Program-made: the position numbers and the translations under genes
Shown: in pieces, positions 35,154 through 44,465 of the stretch
Layout of the letters: each line of letters begins with the position of its first letter
Numbering within the stretch: the stretch's first letter is position 1
DNA from: an uncultured Helicobacteraceae bacterium
GTDB lineage: Bacteria; Campylobacterota; Campylobacteria; Campylobacterales; Helicobacteraceae
Reading direction: 5' to 3'
NCBI GenBank assembly: GCA_934668765.1
Contig: CAKUOH010000010.1
Location: 4,957 to 68,956, forward strand
DNA: 64,000 nucleotides
The notes under the pieces: generated by a model
The model's input: only the letters and a program-made list of their open reading frames with translations
The model's database searches: none
What the model was told of the DNA's origin: nothing

Positions 35154-35318
35154 GGTAAAATTCCTTGCATTTTCTTTGAATCTAACCAAAATTTTTGTGA
35201 AATTTTTAGATTCACACACAAAATTTCACATCTATTTCACAAACACAAAGCAAAATTTCGCCCGTGAATCTAAAAATCTAAAAAATAGATTCACAAAAAT
35301 TACAACAAGGAGTTTAAA

Positions 35319-36518
35319 ATGAGGTATTTTGTATCAGTGATTTTGGGCGTATTTTTAGCCCAAAGCGTGGCATTCGGTGCAAAAGCAGAGAGCGAGCATC
35401 CGCCACTAAGTGAGAGCACCAAAAAAGCAATCGCGCAATATAAGAGAAATCCTAGCGAGGCAAATAAGCAAAACTTGCTAGATTCGCTAAATAGCAGTTA
35501 TGACGCTGTTATCGCGCAGAAAAAAGAGAAGTTAGCCACCCGCGAAAAAGAGCGTGATAAAAATATAAATGCGTGGCTAAATGGTGTAAAGCGTGGCAAA
35601 AATCCGCCCTTTATGAATTTGGAGACGGATAATAACAAAGGCAATGAGCGCGAAATCGTGGCAAAGGCAATAAACGCGTATAATCAAAATAAGAGTGCAC
35701 ACAATGAAAAGGCATTGCGCGAGGCGTTAAGTGCGTATTATGAGGCGTTTTTGGAGGAGCAACGAGTGCATATCAAAGAGACGGAGGATTTGCGAAATGG
35801 GCGAATCACAGCTAGTTTGGAGCGTTTCACAAGTGAGCGATTTATGCTATCAAAGGGCGGGAAAAATAGTGCGAAAAATCTAAGTAAAGATGAGATTTTA
35901 GCTGAAATCATCGCAAATTTTATCAATGTGGGCGCGGAGTTTGTGCCTGTGAATCCTGAAAGCAGAGTGCGGGAGCGCAAATTTAACGCACTTATAAATG
36001 ACGCACAAAAGGCGTATTTGCAAAATCCTAGCAATGTAAATAAGGCAAAGCTACGCGAAGCGATAGCAGAGGCGTATAATGCGGCACTAGAGGCGCGAAT
36101 CCAAAGTGTAAATCAATCAGCAAAAAAGGGCGTGAGTGGCGGAGCAAAGTTGCTTGAAAAAATGCAAGATATTGCGTTTTTGGACGAGCAGTTTAGTGAG
36201 CTAACGCAGCAACGCAATCTCTATGGGCGAATCGATAGGATTATCTCTTTTGGTGGCAACATAGCGGATAATTTCACGCCACGCGCAAAGCAAGATTCGC
36301 TAAAACTTGCCACCGCGCTAAAAAATGGCGACAAAAATGCTCTATCGCGGGAATTTAACGCGCTTTATAGCAAAATGCTTACTTTTCAACAATCGCAGTT
36401 AGATTCGGCGCAAAATGGGCTTGATTCGCTAATTGATGAGTGTTTGGAATCGCTAATAGCCACGCCACAACGCGAATCTAACCCACGCAAATCGCCAAAC
36501 AAACCACCAAAAAGGTAG
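35319..36518 (+). CDS. Secreted protein with four internal repeats, unknown function
   Basis: 399 residues with an N-terminal Sec signal peptide (VSVILGVFLAQSVAFG, cut near residue 20-23). The mature chain is helical and charged. A motif of about 36 residues recurs: 36-72 (AIAQYKRNPSEANKQNLLDS...), 116-152 (AINAYNQNKSAHNEKALREA...), 228-264 (AQKAYLQNPSNVNKAKLREA...) and, weaker, 328-361 (LATALKNGDKNALSREFN...). Each ends in a Y-(D/E/N)-A helix. It suggests repeated helical hairpins. No family recognised. An AAGGAG ribosome site precedes ATG 35319. Eight bases before a small His-rich lipoprotein gene, so probably co-expressed. Confidence 0.75.
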   Translation: MRYFVSVILGVFLAQSVAFGAKAESEHPPLSESTKKAIAQYKRNPSEANKQNLLDSLNSSYDAVIAQKKEKLATREKERDKNINAWLNGVKRGKNPPFMNLETDNNKGNEREIVAKAINAYNQNKSAHNEKALREALSAYYEAFLEEQRVHIKETEDLRNGRITASLERFTSERFMLSKGGKNSAKNLSKDEILAEIIANFINVGAEFVPVNPESRVRERKFNALINDAQKAYLQNPSNVNKAKLREAIAEAYNAALEARIQSVNQSAKKGVSGGAKLLEKMQDIAFLDEQFSELTQQRNLYGRIDRIISFGGNIADNFTPRAKQDSLKLATALKNGDKNALSREFNALYSKMLTFQQSQLDSAQNGLDSLIDECLESLIATPQRESNPRKSPNKPPKR

Positions 36519-36525
36519 GCGTGAA

Positions 36526-36684
36526 ATGTGTGCGAAAATTTTGCTTGTTTGCCTTGCGCTAGGAATCGTGCTTGGCTTTAGTGGCTGTGGAGCGAGTGTC
36601 GCGCAAAAGACAATAGTCAAAGAGAAAATCATTGTGCCTTCAAAGCACAAAGCACACAAGCACCATCATAGGCATTATCATTGA
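36526..36684 (+). CDS. Small lipoprotein with a His-rich C-terminus
   Basis: 52 residues: hydrophobic leader KILLVCLALGIVLGF, lipobox GFSGC (Cys21), then GASVAQKTIVKEKIIVPSK and a tail HKAHKHHHRHYH with seven His of 12. The mature peptide of about 32 residues would be lipid-anchored in the envelope. Such tails bind Ni2+, Zn2+ or Cu2+; Helicobacter is known for His-rich nickel proteins (Hpn, HspA), though this is not one of them. It begins seven bases after the repeat-protein gene (GTAGGC upstream as weak ribosome site). Metal binding is inferred from composition alone. Confidence 0.7.
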   Translation: MCAKILLVCLALGIVLGFSGCGASVAQKTIVKEKIIVPSKHKAHKHHHRHYH

Positions 36685-36752
36685 TTTTAAGGCGATTTGG
36701 ATTTGTGTAAATATAACATTTATCTAGATTCCACACAAATCTACGCCAAAAT

Positions 36753-38054
36753 TCACTTAAAAATCTCACTTAATTCCTTGCAAATTGCCTTAAAATCTAG
36801 CAATTCACCCGAATCTTGCGCCAAAAATTTATCCATTTTTGTTTTTCTATCAATGGCGTAATCTAGCTCTCTATCGCTCCCTTTTTGATAAGAGCCGATT
36901 CGTATCAAAATCTCATTTTCTTTCAAAAGCGCGTAAATATTGCGAAATTTTTTGATGCTCTCAAGCTGATTTTTATCCACGATGTCATTTATTAACCGCG
37001 AAGCAGAGCTTAAAATGTCAATAGGCGGATAAATGCCCTTTTCGCTTAAATCGCGTGAAAGCACGATATGTCCATCCAAAATGCTACGACTTTGGTCAGC
37101 CACAGGGTCGCTCAAATCATCACCCTCCACCAAAATCGTAAAAAACGCAGTAATTGAGCCTTTGCCATCTTCTTTGCCTGCGCGCTCCATTAGTTGCGGC
37201 AAAATGCCAAATACAGATGGCGGATAGCCTTTACTTGCTGGAGATTCACCTAAAACTAGCCCGATTTCGCGCTGTGCTTGGGCGAATCTAGTGATTGAAT
37301 CCATTATAAAAAGCACATCGTGCCCTTTATTTTTAAAATATTCCGCAATCGCCATCGCACTAAATGCGCCATATTTCCGCATAAACGCCGAATCATCGCT
37401 CGTTGCCACCACAATTATGGTATTTTCCAAGTCGCCACCCAAATTTTTTGCCACAAATTCTGGCACTTCGCGTCCGCGCTCCCCGATTAACGCGATGACT
37501 TTGATTTGCGCCTTGCTTCCGCGCACTATCATTCCCATAAGCGTGGATTTTCCCACGCCACTTCCAGCGAAAATCCCCATTTTCTGCCCTTTGCCACAAG
37601 TCAGCAATCCATCGATACTCTTAATCCCCACGCTAAAAATTTCATCGATTAGTCCGCGATTCATTGCACGAATCGGCGCACTCAAAATAGGCACAAAGTC
37701 ATCTTTTGGTATTTCGCCCTTATTGTCGATAGGATTGGCAAAAGTATCTACGATTCGCCCTAGCAATGCGTCTCCCACGCCGATTTTTAGTCCCTTTTGG
37801 CTGACAAAAACCTTATCGCCGATTTTATAGCCGTGCGTGGAAGTAAAGGGGATTATGGAGAATGAATCAATATCTATTGCGCTTACAATGCCACTAATAT
37901 TGCTCTCTGCGCCACGCACACGGACAATATCGCCGATAGAAGTTTTTAGCCCACGCGCTTTGATAATATCTTCATTTATTTGCACGATTTCCCCAAAGTA
38001 TGGCGATAAGTCGATTTTGGTTTGCAATTTTTCTTTTAACTTTGAGAGCGGCAT
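36753..38054 (-). CDS. fliI: Flagellar export ATPase FliI
   Basis: ATPase of the flagellar type III export apparatus. 433 residues: Walker A GIFAGSGVGKSTLMGMI (about 157-173), ALIGERGREVPEF, Walker B VLFIMDSITRFAQAQREIGL and SKGYPPSVFGILPQLMERAG are typical for FliI rather than F1 beta. ATG at 38054, promoter region shared with divergent tig. Confidence 0.96.
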   Translation of the reverse strand: MPLSKLKEKLQTKIDLSPYFGEIVQINEDIIKARGLKTSIGDIVRVRGAESNISGIVSAIDIDSFSIIPFTSTHGYKIGDKVFVSQKGLKIGVGDALLGRIVDTFANPIDNKGEIPKDDFVPILSAPIRAMNRGLIDEIFSVGIKSIDGLLTCGKGQKMGIFAGSGVGKSTLMGMIVRGSKAQIKVIALIGERGREVPEFVAKNLGGDLENTIIVVATSDDSAFMRKYGAFSAMAIAEYFKNKGHDVLFIMDSITRFAQAQREIGLVLGESPASKGYPPSVFGILPQLMERAGKEDGKGSITAFFTILVEGDDLSDPVADQSRSILDGHIVLSRDLSEKGIYPPIDILSSASRLINDIVDKNQLESIKKFRNIYALLKENEILIRIGSYQKGSDRELDYAIDRKTKMDKFLAQDSGELLDFKAICKELSEIFK

Positions 38055-38108
38055 TTAGATTCCTAAAAAATCATAGTTTTAACTTTGAAATTATAGGTAG
38101 AATTTTGA

Positions 38109-38114
38109 TAAAAT
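38109..38114 (+). promoter_or_regulatory. -10 element of tig promoter
   Basis: TAAAAT preceded by TTTTGA, 33 bases before the tig ATG; AAAGG ribosome site at 38133. Confidence 0.4.
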
Positions 38115-38146
38115 ACCAATTTATTTTTTAATTAAAGGTAGTTTTT

Positions 38147-39499
38147 ATGAGTATCCAAAAGTTAGACAGCGCAAATCTCGTGGTAAAAGATAATATCAGC
38201 GCGGATTTAGTCAATGCCAAACGCGCCAAAATCGCGCAAAAATTAAGCAAAAGCGTGAAAATTGACGGATTTAGAAAGGGCAAAGTCCCGCTACAAGTAA
38301 TCGAATCACGCTATAACGCGCAAATCAAGCAAGATTCGCAAAACGAAGCGTTAAATGACAGCATTAGCGCGAATTTAAAGGCAGAAAATATCGCACAAAG
38401 TAGCATTATTGGCACGGCTATATTTGATAAATTTGAAGTAGGCAATGATGGCACAATCGCTTACGAAGCAAAACTCGGCGTTATACCTAGCTTTTCGCTA
38501 GAAAATATCGTGGATTCCGTGCCGAATCTTAATCTTAAAAAAGTCGATAAAAAGGCGATTGATGAAAGGTTGGCGATTTTTGCCAAAAATAGCGGAGATT
38601 TGATAGAGACGGATAAAAAAATCGAAAATGGCGATGTGGCAAATATTGATTTTGATGGATTTATCAATGGCGAAGCATTTGAAGGTGGGAGCGCGAAAGG
38701 CTTTGAGCTAGAAATCGGCTCAAAAAGTTTTATTGATGGCTTTGAAGATGGGCTAGTGGGCTTACAAAAAGGCGATGAAAAGAGCCTAAATCTAACTTTT
38801 CCAAAAGATTACGCGGCGCATTTAGCAGATAAAAAAGCGGAATTTAAAGTTAAGATAAATGCCGTAAAAAAGCGCGAATCTGCGCCCATTAACGATGATT
38901 TGGCAAAAAAAGTGCTTTCAAATAATACAGAGGCAAAGCTAGAAGATTTGGAGGCATTTATCAAAACCCAGCTTGAAAATGAAGCAAAAAACAACGCATT
39001 TAACGAAGCAAAGCCCATTTTGGTAGAAAATCTACTTAAAAACATCATCTTTGATTTGCCAAATAATATCATCGAGCAAGAAATGGATATAATATTTAGA
39101 AATGCCTTGCAGGGCTTAAATGCGGATGAATTAAAAGAATTGCAAGAAAATAGAGACAAAGCAAAAGAAAAGCGCGAATCTTACCGTAGCGAGGCGCAAA
39201 AAAGCGTGAAGCTAACTTTTATCGTGGATTCATACTCAAAGGTGCATAATATTAAAGTCGCAGATAATGAAATATATCAAATGCTATATTATGAAGCGAT
39301 GATGCGCGGACAAAATCCGCAGGATTTGGCAAAATTTTATGAGGAAAACAATATGTTCCCTGCCATAAAAATGACGATTTTGGAAAATAAGGTGTTAAAT
39401 CATATTTTAGATTCTACGCTAAAAAATGCGTCTGATTCGTCATTGCAAGATTCGCGCAGTAAATCAAAGCAATCCAAAAAGTCTGAATCCAAAAATTAA
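38147..39499 (+). CDS. tig: Trigger factor with a repeat-encoded tail
   Basis: Ribosome-bound chaperone and prolyl isomerase. 450 residues. The ribosome-binding signature is GFRKGKVPLQVIE (about 42-54), the FKBP domain is about 150-235 (GDVANIDFDGFINGEAFEGG, SKSFIDGFEDGLVG), then the chaperone C-domain. The last 20 residues (SDSSLQDSRSKSKQSKK...) are encoded by half of a family B palindrome (39439-39475) beyond the normal end. ATG at 38147; clpP follows after 12 bases, so tig-clpP is an operon. Confidence 0.95.
   Translation: MSIQKLDSANLVVKDNISADLVNAKRAKIAQKLSKSVKIDGFRKGKVPLQVIESRYNAQIKQDSQNEALNDSISANLKAENIAQSSIIGTAIFDKFEVGNDGTIAYEAKLGVIPSFSLENIVDSVPNLNLKKVDKKAIDERLAIFAKNSGDLIETDKKIENGDVANIDFDGFINGEAFEGGSAKGFELEIGSKSFIDGFEDGLVGLQKGDEKSLNLTFPKDYAAHLADKKAEFKVKINAVKKRESAPINDDLAKKVLSNNTEAKLEDLEAFIKTQLENEAKNNAFNEAKPILVENLLKNIIFDLPNNIIEQEMDIIFRNALQGLNADELKELQENRDKAKEKRESYRSEAQKSVKLTFIVDSYSKVHNIKVADNEIYQMLYYEAMMRGQNPQDLAKFYEENNMFPAIKMTILENKVLNHILDSTLKNASDSSLQDSRSKSKQSKKSESKN
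39439..39475. repeat. Partial family B element at tig 3' end
   Basis: GTCATTGCAAGATTCGCGCAGTAAATC then AAGCAATCC: left half of the element as in mlaF (peptide SLRDLRSKSKQSQ there, SLQDSRSKSKQSK here), same frame. Confidence 0.85.
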
Positions 39500-39511
39500 A
39501 GGAAATTTAAA

Positions 39512-40099
39512 ATGAATTATATCCCCTATGTGATTGAGCGCACAAGTCGTGGTGAGCGCAGTTATGATATTTATTCACGGCTTTTAAAAGATAGAGTGGT
39601 GATTTTAAGTGGCGAGATTGATGATATGATGGCAAGTTCAATCATCGCGCAGTTGCTGTTTTTGGAGGCAGAAGACCCGCAAAAAGATATTTTTGTTTAT
39701 GTAAATTCGCCCGGTGGCGTGATTACTAGCGGATTAAGTATTTATGATACTATGAATTATATAAAACCAGATATTTCCACTATCTGCATAGGACAGGCGG
39801 CGTCAATGGGTGCATTTCTTTTAAGTAGCGGGACGAAAGGCAAGAGATACGCGCTGCCAAATGCTAGGATTATGATTCATCAACCTTTGGGCGGGGCGCG
39901 AGGACAGGCGAGCGATATTGAGATTCAAGCAAAAGAGATTTTGTATCAAAAAAGTGAATTAAACAAGATTCTTGCCAAAAACACAGGGCAAAATATAAAA
40001 AAGATTCAAAGCGATACAGATAGAGATTTTTTTATGAGCGCGAAAGAGGCAAAAGATTATGGTATAATTGACGATGTATTAGGCAAAAGTTTAAAGTGA
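39512..40099 (+). CDS. clpP: ATP-dependent Clp protease proteolytic subunit
   Basis: Serine protease that degrades unfolded or tagged proteins with ClpX/ClpA. 195 residues. Catalytic Ser98 in GQAASMG, His123 in MIHQPLGG, Asp172 in [20 protein letters not shown] forms the oxyanion region. AAAGG ribosome site before ATG 39512. Confidence 0.97.
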   Translation: MNYIPYVIERTSRGERSYDIYSRLLKDRVVILSGEIDDMMASSIIAQLLFLEAEDPQKDIFVYVNSPGGVITSGLSIYDTMNYIKPDISTICIGQAASMGAFLLSSGTKGKRYALPNARIMIHQPLGGARGQASDIEIQAKEILYQKSELNKILAKNTGQNIKKIQSDTDRDFFMSAKEAKDYGIIDDVLGKSLK

Positions 40100-40121
40100 G
40101 TTTTTATAGGATTTTTGAAAG

Positions 40122-41183
40122 ATGATTAGACTGCAAACAAACGAGAGTGAAATCGACAACATCTTGCAAGGGGACGCACCAAGCGCGGATTCAACTAGTG
40201 AAAGTGGCGAATCGCCACCTATCGAAGCACCCGAGCAAGCCATTAGCATAGAGAATTTTTCTACCGAAGTTTTTAAAACGCTTTTAAATAAACAAGTAGC
40301 CCCGCTCCCGCTAAACTACCAGACATATTTTGAGACGCTTTTAAACACCAAAGATATTGAGTTCCAAAAGAAAATCCACGAGCTTATGGAGGCAGCGGAC
40401 GACCATAGCGATGATGAGCGCAATATCACATTTGAAAAAAGCATTCATTCCGCCTTTGCAAACACGCGCGATATTATGAAATGCACTTCATCGATTTATA
40501 AGAATCTAATGATTATGAATGACATTGAAAAACGCTGGTCAGCGGACTTGGAGAGCGATAACCCAAATCCTGCAAAATTTATGCAAGAGAGCAAAAATAT
40601 CCAACACCAAATTGACAATCAAATCAATCAACTAAAAATTTTATACCAAAAATGCAACAAGATTTTGGAAAATATCAACACAAATACGATGTATGATTCC
40701 AAATTCAACACTTATAATAAACGCTACTACATTTATTTGGTGCAAAATGAGCAAAAAATGGTAGAGAAATTCGCCCACACAAGCACGATTATAATGATGT
40801 CTTTGCCACTTGGCGTTACGCGCTATTTGCAAAATGACCAAACCACCGCGCTAATTGTGATGAAAACAGTCGCCAAACTCTTGCTAAAAACTTCGCGCCG
40901 AAGCGATGTCATCGGCTATGTGGGGAATGGAATCTTTGGTATGCTATTAAAGCACTCGGATTTATTTAGCACACAAAAGGCAAGCGAACGGCTCATTGAC
41001 TTGATGAAAAATACGAATGTTTTTTTGGATAAGCGCGAGATTCACTTGGATTTAAATATAGGGATTTCCAAACTAAAACCTGAACGCAATGCAGAAGATA
41101 GCCTAAATTGCGCGATAAACGCACTGCGCACAGCGCAAAAAAGTAATGCGCCGTATATGATTTATAAGGACGATAAAGAGTAA
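40122..41183 (+). CDS. Degenerate GGDEF-domain protein
   Basis: 353 residues. An acidic N-terminus (1-50) and a helical middle (about 55-225) are followed by a GGDEF-like domain (about 230-350). The order of elements fits a diguanylate cyclase (RYLQNDQTTALIVM..., VAKLLLKTSRRSDVIGYVGNGIFGMLL, DLNIGISKL, LNCAINALRTAQKS), but the active-site loop GGDEF reads VGNGIF and lacks the catalytic acids. So it probably does not make c-di-GMP and may bind it, another nucleotide or a partner. Follows clpP by 22 bases; in H. pylori def follows clpP, so the gene is a lineage difference. Confidence 0.7.
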   Translation: MIRLQTNESEIDNILQGDAPSADSTSESGESPPIEAPEQAISIENFSTEVFKTLLNKQVAPLPLNYQTYFETLLNTKDIEFQKKIHELMEAADDHSDDERNITFEKSIHSAFANTRDIMKCTSSIYKNLMIMNDIEKRWSADLESDNPNPAKFMQESKNIQHQIDNQINQLKILYQKCNKILENINTNTMYDSKFNTYNKRYYIYLVQNEQKMVEKFAHTSTIIMMSLPLGVTRYLQNDQTTALIVMKTVAKLLLKTSRRSDVIGYVGNGIFGMLLKHSDLFSTQKASERLIDLMKNTNVFLDKREIHLDLNIGISKLKPERNAEDSLNCAINALRTAQKSNAPYMIYKDDKE

Positions 41184-41223
41184 AAAGCGCGGACAATTTG
41201 TTCTGGGGTATGCGATTTCGCAC

Positions 41224-41286
41224 TTGTAAAAATTTTTGGGATTTCGCAGACTCCAAGTCTAGTCTCAATCCCAAAAATTTTTACAA
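41224..41286. repeat. Long perfect inverted repeat between convergent genes
   Basis: 20-base arms TTGTAAAAATTTTTGGGATT (41224-41243) and its exact complement (41267-41286), with a 23-base loop that itself has AGACT/AGTCT. Between the convergent GGDEF-like and GtrII-like genes. It may be a two-way terminator. Confidence 0.85.
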
Positions 41287-41356
41287 ATACAAAAGCCACA
41301 CCGCCATTACTTCGATTGTTTTTTGTGCGATTCATAAGATTTGTGTGAGTCAAAAC

Positions 41357-41394
41357 TCCCCCTCCCTTGCGGAGGGGGATTAAGGGGGTGGGTA
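41357..41394. repeat. Family A palindromic element, half copy
   Basis: CTCCCCCTCCCTTGCGGAGGGGG followed by ATTAAGGGGGTGGGT. The same half also ends the copies at 52645 and 53676. Confidence 0.92.
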
Positions 41395-41412
41395 AAAAAT
41401 CCTGTCATTGAA

Positions 41413-42924
41413 CTACCACATCATAACAATATAACACGATTTTGCCCTTTCGATTGTGTGATAGCCGTTTTTGAAAATCACTTCACTACCAAAAATCTCT
41501 TTTATAAAGTTGCAAATTTCATCATTGCCAAAATTGTAGGGCGCATTTAGGTGGCGTAACTTCATATTAAACCAAAAATCATCTTGCCTTGCAAGGCGCG
41601 GAATGAGTAGCAACGCGCCGTATTTGCTATAAAATCGCGCAGTTACGGGCGCAGTGCCGATTTGCGAAATATCGATTGTGATACTTGCGCCACGCGGAAT
41701 CTTATCGCTTAAATCTTGCAGTAATAATTTCGCACGAAAATCCAAATATTCATCTTGCTTTTTTAGTGCGTTGCCATAAATATTTGCAAAGCTAATAAGA
41801 AAATATGCAGTGATTATCGCCAAAGTGCAAGAAAAATAATGCAAAATTGCGCGAATCTTGTGCGAATCTACTTGATTCATAAGCGAAATATTTGCGATAG
41901 CGATAATCGCCACAAATGCGTTAAATCCATAAAATGCGCGTGGGTGAAAGAGTGGATACTCTAGCACCACATAAAGCCCAAAAGATAGCGCAAATCCAAG
42001 TGCGAGAAATAGAGACGCGCTAAAAATTACAACAATTTTAGGGCGATTTGTGCAAATCGTAGCATTTATCACAAACAAAACACAATTTAGAGCAATTAGC
42101 CACATATACGCCATTTGCTTAAAGTCATTAAAAATTGTCGTTGCATACTCTGCTAGATTCGCCCACACAGCGATAAAAAAGTGGCTATTTAGGGCTATTG
42201 TTTTATCAGAGATTCCAAGTGGAACAATGGGATTTATGGTGAGTTTGTAAATCAAACTTGCCACAATGAGATTTGCCGCACAAATACCAAGAAATCCCAC
42301 GCTTTCTTTAAAGCTACGCCCTTTTATAAAAAACGCACTAAAAGCAAAATATAGACTTAAAATTATGTAAGTTGCATTTGCAGCTTGATAGCTCATAAAC
42401 ATTAAAATAAGCGAAACCACGCTTATAGCGCAAAAAATGCGGATTTTTTCTTTAAATAAAAATGGCACAATCGCAAAAAATAATGCCATTGCCATTGTTA
42501 GCGAATCAAATTTATAAGATAGATTTTGCAAAAAATGCGGACTTAATCCCAAAGGCAAACTTGCCACAATGCCGATAAAATCAAATTTGCCACGAATGAG
42601 ATAGATTAAAATCATAGATGAGATTATCACAAAGCACACGGCGATAACTTGCAACAAAGGCGACATATCAAGCGCACCCTTGCCAAATGTGCTTAAATCA
42701 TTCAAAAGAAAAGTCCCTAAATAGCGACTATTATGATTCCAGCTCAAATCAATAATACTGCTATTCAAATCATCCATATAGTAAATATCGCCGCGAAGCA
42801 GGGCAAAAAGCGCGATTCCATACAAAGCGATTCCATATAAAAAGGCTTTGCATAAATTTGGTGTAGCAATAAATTCACGCACGACATTGCGAATCTCGCT
42901 CCAAAAATCCATATATTTTTTCAT
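41413..42924 (-). CDS. GtrII-like membrane glycosyltransferase, paralogue 3 of the tandem
   Basis: 503 residues, 10-12 spans. Family motif GDIYYMDDLNSS, SRYLGTFLLNDL, DMSPLLQVIAV; a C-terminal periplasmic part (about 385-503). Likely adds a hexose to surface polysaccharide; acceptor unknown. It lacks the G tract of 14480-16024 and 44466-46023: the region reads MNQVDSHKIRAILHY instead of ATKYILSAPPHLPKILHY. A 196-base stretch (41687-41882) is identical to 43204-43399 in the next paralogue, pointing to recent exchange. ATG at 42924; five bases from the upstream paralogue. Confidence 0.82.
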   Translation of the reverse strand: MKKYMDFWSEIRNVVREFIATPNLCKAFLYGIALYGIALFALLRGDIYYMDDLNSSIIDLSWNHNSRYLGTFLLNDLSTFGKGALDMSPLLQVIAVCFVIISSMILIYLIRGKFDFIGIVASLPLGLSPHFLQNLSYKFDSLTMAMALFFAIVPFLFKEKIRIFCAISVVSLILMFMSYQAANATYIILSLYFAFSAFFIKGRSFKESVGFLGICAANLIVASLIYKLTINPIVPLGISDKTIALNSHFFIAVWANLAEYATTIFNDFKQMAYMWLIALNCVLFVINATICTNRPKIVVIFSASLFLALGFALSFGLYVVLEYPLFHPRAFYGFNAFVAIIAIANISLMNQVDSHKIRAILHYFSCTLAIITAYFLISFANIYGNALKKQDEYLDFRAKLLLQDLSDKIPRGASITIDISQIGTAPVTARFYSKYGALLLIPRLARQDDFWFNMKLRHLNAPYNFGNDEICNFIKEIFGSEVIFKNGYHTIERAKSCYIVMMW

Positions 42925-42929
42925 TAATC

Positions 42930-44447
42930 TTACTTATTTATCGTAACAATGTAGCAGGATTTGCTTTTTGTGATTGTGTGATAGGCATTTTTGGCGATGA
43001 TTTCACTGCCAAATGTCTCTAGCAAAAATGCGCACATTTCGCTATTTTCCAAATTATAGGGCGCATTTAGGTGGCGCACTCGCCAATGGAAAAACCAATC
43101 ATTCTCCGCTACTTTGGGGATTAGGCGCGAAATATCGCCGTATTTTTCGGCAAATCTTTGCGCCACAGGGTGTTTATCAAGGTAGATTTTTAAATCCACC
43201 ATTGCGCCACGCGGAATCTTATCGCTTAAATCTTGCAGTAATAATTTCGCACGAAAATCCAAATATTCATCTTGCTTTTTTAGTGCGTTGCCATAAATAT
43301 TTGCAAAGCTAATAAGAAAATATGCAGTGATTATCGCCAAAGTGCAAGAAAAATAATGCAAAATTGCGCGAATCTTGTGCGAATCTACTTGATTCATAAA
43401 CGAAATATTTGCGATTGCAATCACTGCCACAAGCGCATTAAATCCATAAAATGTGCGTGGCTCAAAGATTGTTTTCTCTAGCACGATATACAGTCCAAAA
43501 GATAGCGCAAATCCAAGCGTGAGAAATAGAGTCGCACCAAAAACTACAAAAATTTTAGGGCGATTAGCGCAAATCGCTACCATTGCCACAAATAGCACAC
43601 AATTTAGCGCAATTAGCCACATATACGCCATATTTTTTAAATCATTAAAAATCGTAGTTGCATACTCTGCTAGATTCGCCCAAAGTCCCACAAAAAAATG
43701 AGCATCCAAAGATAGCATTTTATTAGAAGTATAGGCGATAATATATTCACTTACAGGCTGCATAATGATGAGTTTATAAATCAAAGTTGCAATGATTAGG
43801 TTTGCCGCACAAATGCCTAAAAATCCCGCGCTTTGCTTGAGATTCTGCGATGTGGCAAAAAAGGCAAAATATAGACTTAAAATTATGTAAGTTGCATTTG
43901 CGGCTTGATAACACATAAGCATACAAAGTAGCGAAATCACGCTCACCACGCAAAAAACGCGCTTATTGCGTTGAAACAAAAATGGCACAATCGCAAAAAA
44001 TAATGCCATTGCCATTGTTAGCGAATCAAATTTATAAGATAGATTTTGCAAAAAATGCGGACTTAATCCCAAAGGCAAACTTGCCACAATGCCGATAAAA
44101 TCAAATTTGCCACGAATGAGATAGATTAAAATCATAGATGAGATTATCACAAGGCAAATACCAAAAATCTGCGGTAGTGGCGATAAATCAAGCGTCCCTT
44201 TGCCAAAAGTCGCAACGCCACTTAATGTAAATGTGGTTAGGTAGCGACTAAATGTATTTGCGTTGCTATTATCAATTATGCTATGTTGCAAGTCATCAAT
44301 ATAGTAAATATCGCCACGAAGCAGGGCAAAAAGCGCGATTGCATACAAAGCGATTCCCCAAAGAAACGCGCTTTTTAGATTCGGCACACTTATAAAATCG
44401 CACACGATTCGCCAAATCTCGTTCCAAAAATCCATATATTTTTTCAT
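42930..44447 (-). CDS. GtrII-like membrane glycosyltransferase, paralogue 2 of the tandem
   Basis: 505 residues from ATG 44447, chosen for its GGGAG ribosome site and the shared start MKKYMDFW; an in-frame start at 44465 adds six residues. Motifs GDIYYIDDLQHS, SRYLTTFTLSGV, DLSPLPQIFGI. No homopolymer of phase-variable length seen. The variable middle periplasmic loop (IMQPVSEYIIAYTSNK) differs from the other copies while the membrane parts are almost identical, so specificity may lie in the loops. Confidence 0.82.
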   Translation of the reverse strand: MKKYMDFWNEIWRIVCDFISVPNLKSAFLWGIALYAIALFALLRGDIYYIDDLQHSIIDNSNANTFSRYLTTFTLSGVATFGKGTLDLSPLPQIFGICLVIISSMILIYLIRGKFDFIGIVASLPLGLSPHFLQNLSYKFDSLTMAMALFFAIVPFLFQRNKRVFCVVSVISLLCMLMCYQAANATYIILSLYFAFFATSQNLKQSAGFLGICAANLIIATLIYKLIIMQPVSEYIIAYTSNKMLSLDAHFFVGLWANLAEYATTIFNDLKNMAYMWLIALNCVLFVAMVAICANRPKIFVVFGATLFLTLGFALSFGLYIVLEKTIFEPRTFYGFNALVAVIAIANISFMNQVDSHKIRAILHYFSCTLAIITAYFLISFANIYGNALKKQDEYLDFRAKLLLQDLSDKIPRGAMVDLKIYLDKHPVAQRFAEKYGDISRLIPKVAENDWFFHWRVRHLNAPYNLENSEMCAFLLETFGSEIIAKNAYHTITKSKSCYIVTINK

Positions 44448-44465
44448 TTCTACTCCCAAAATCAC

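Noticed and set aside
41198..41383. 61-codon frame between GGDEF-like and GtrII-like genes
   Set aside because: Spans the inverted repeat and the family A half element; no protein-like text.
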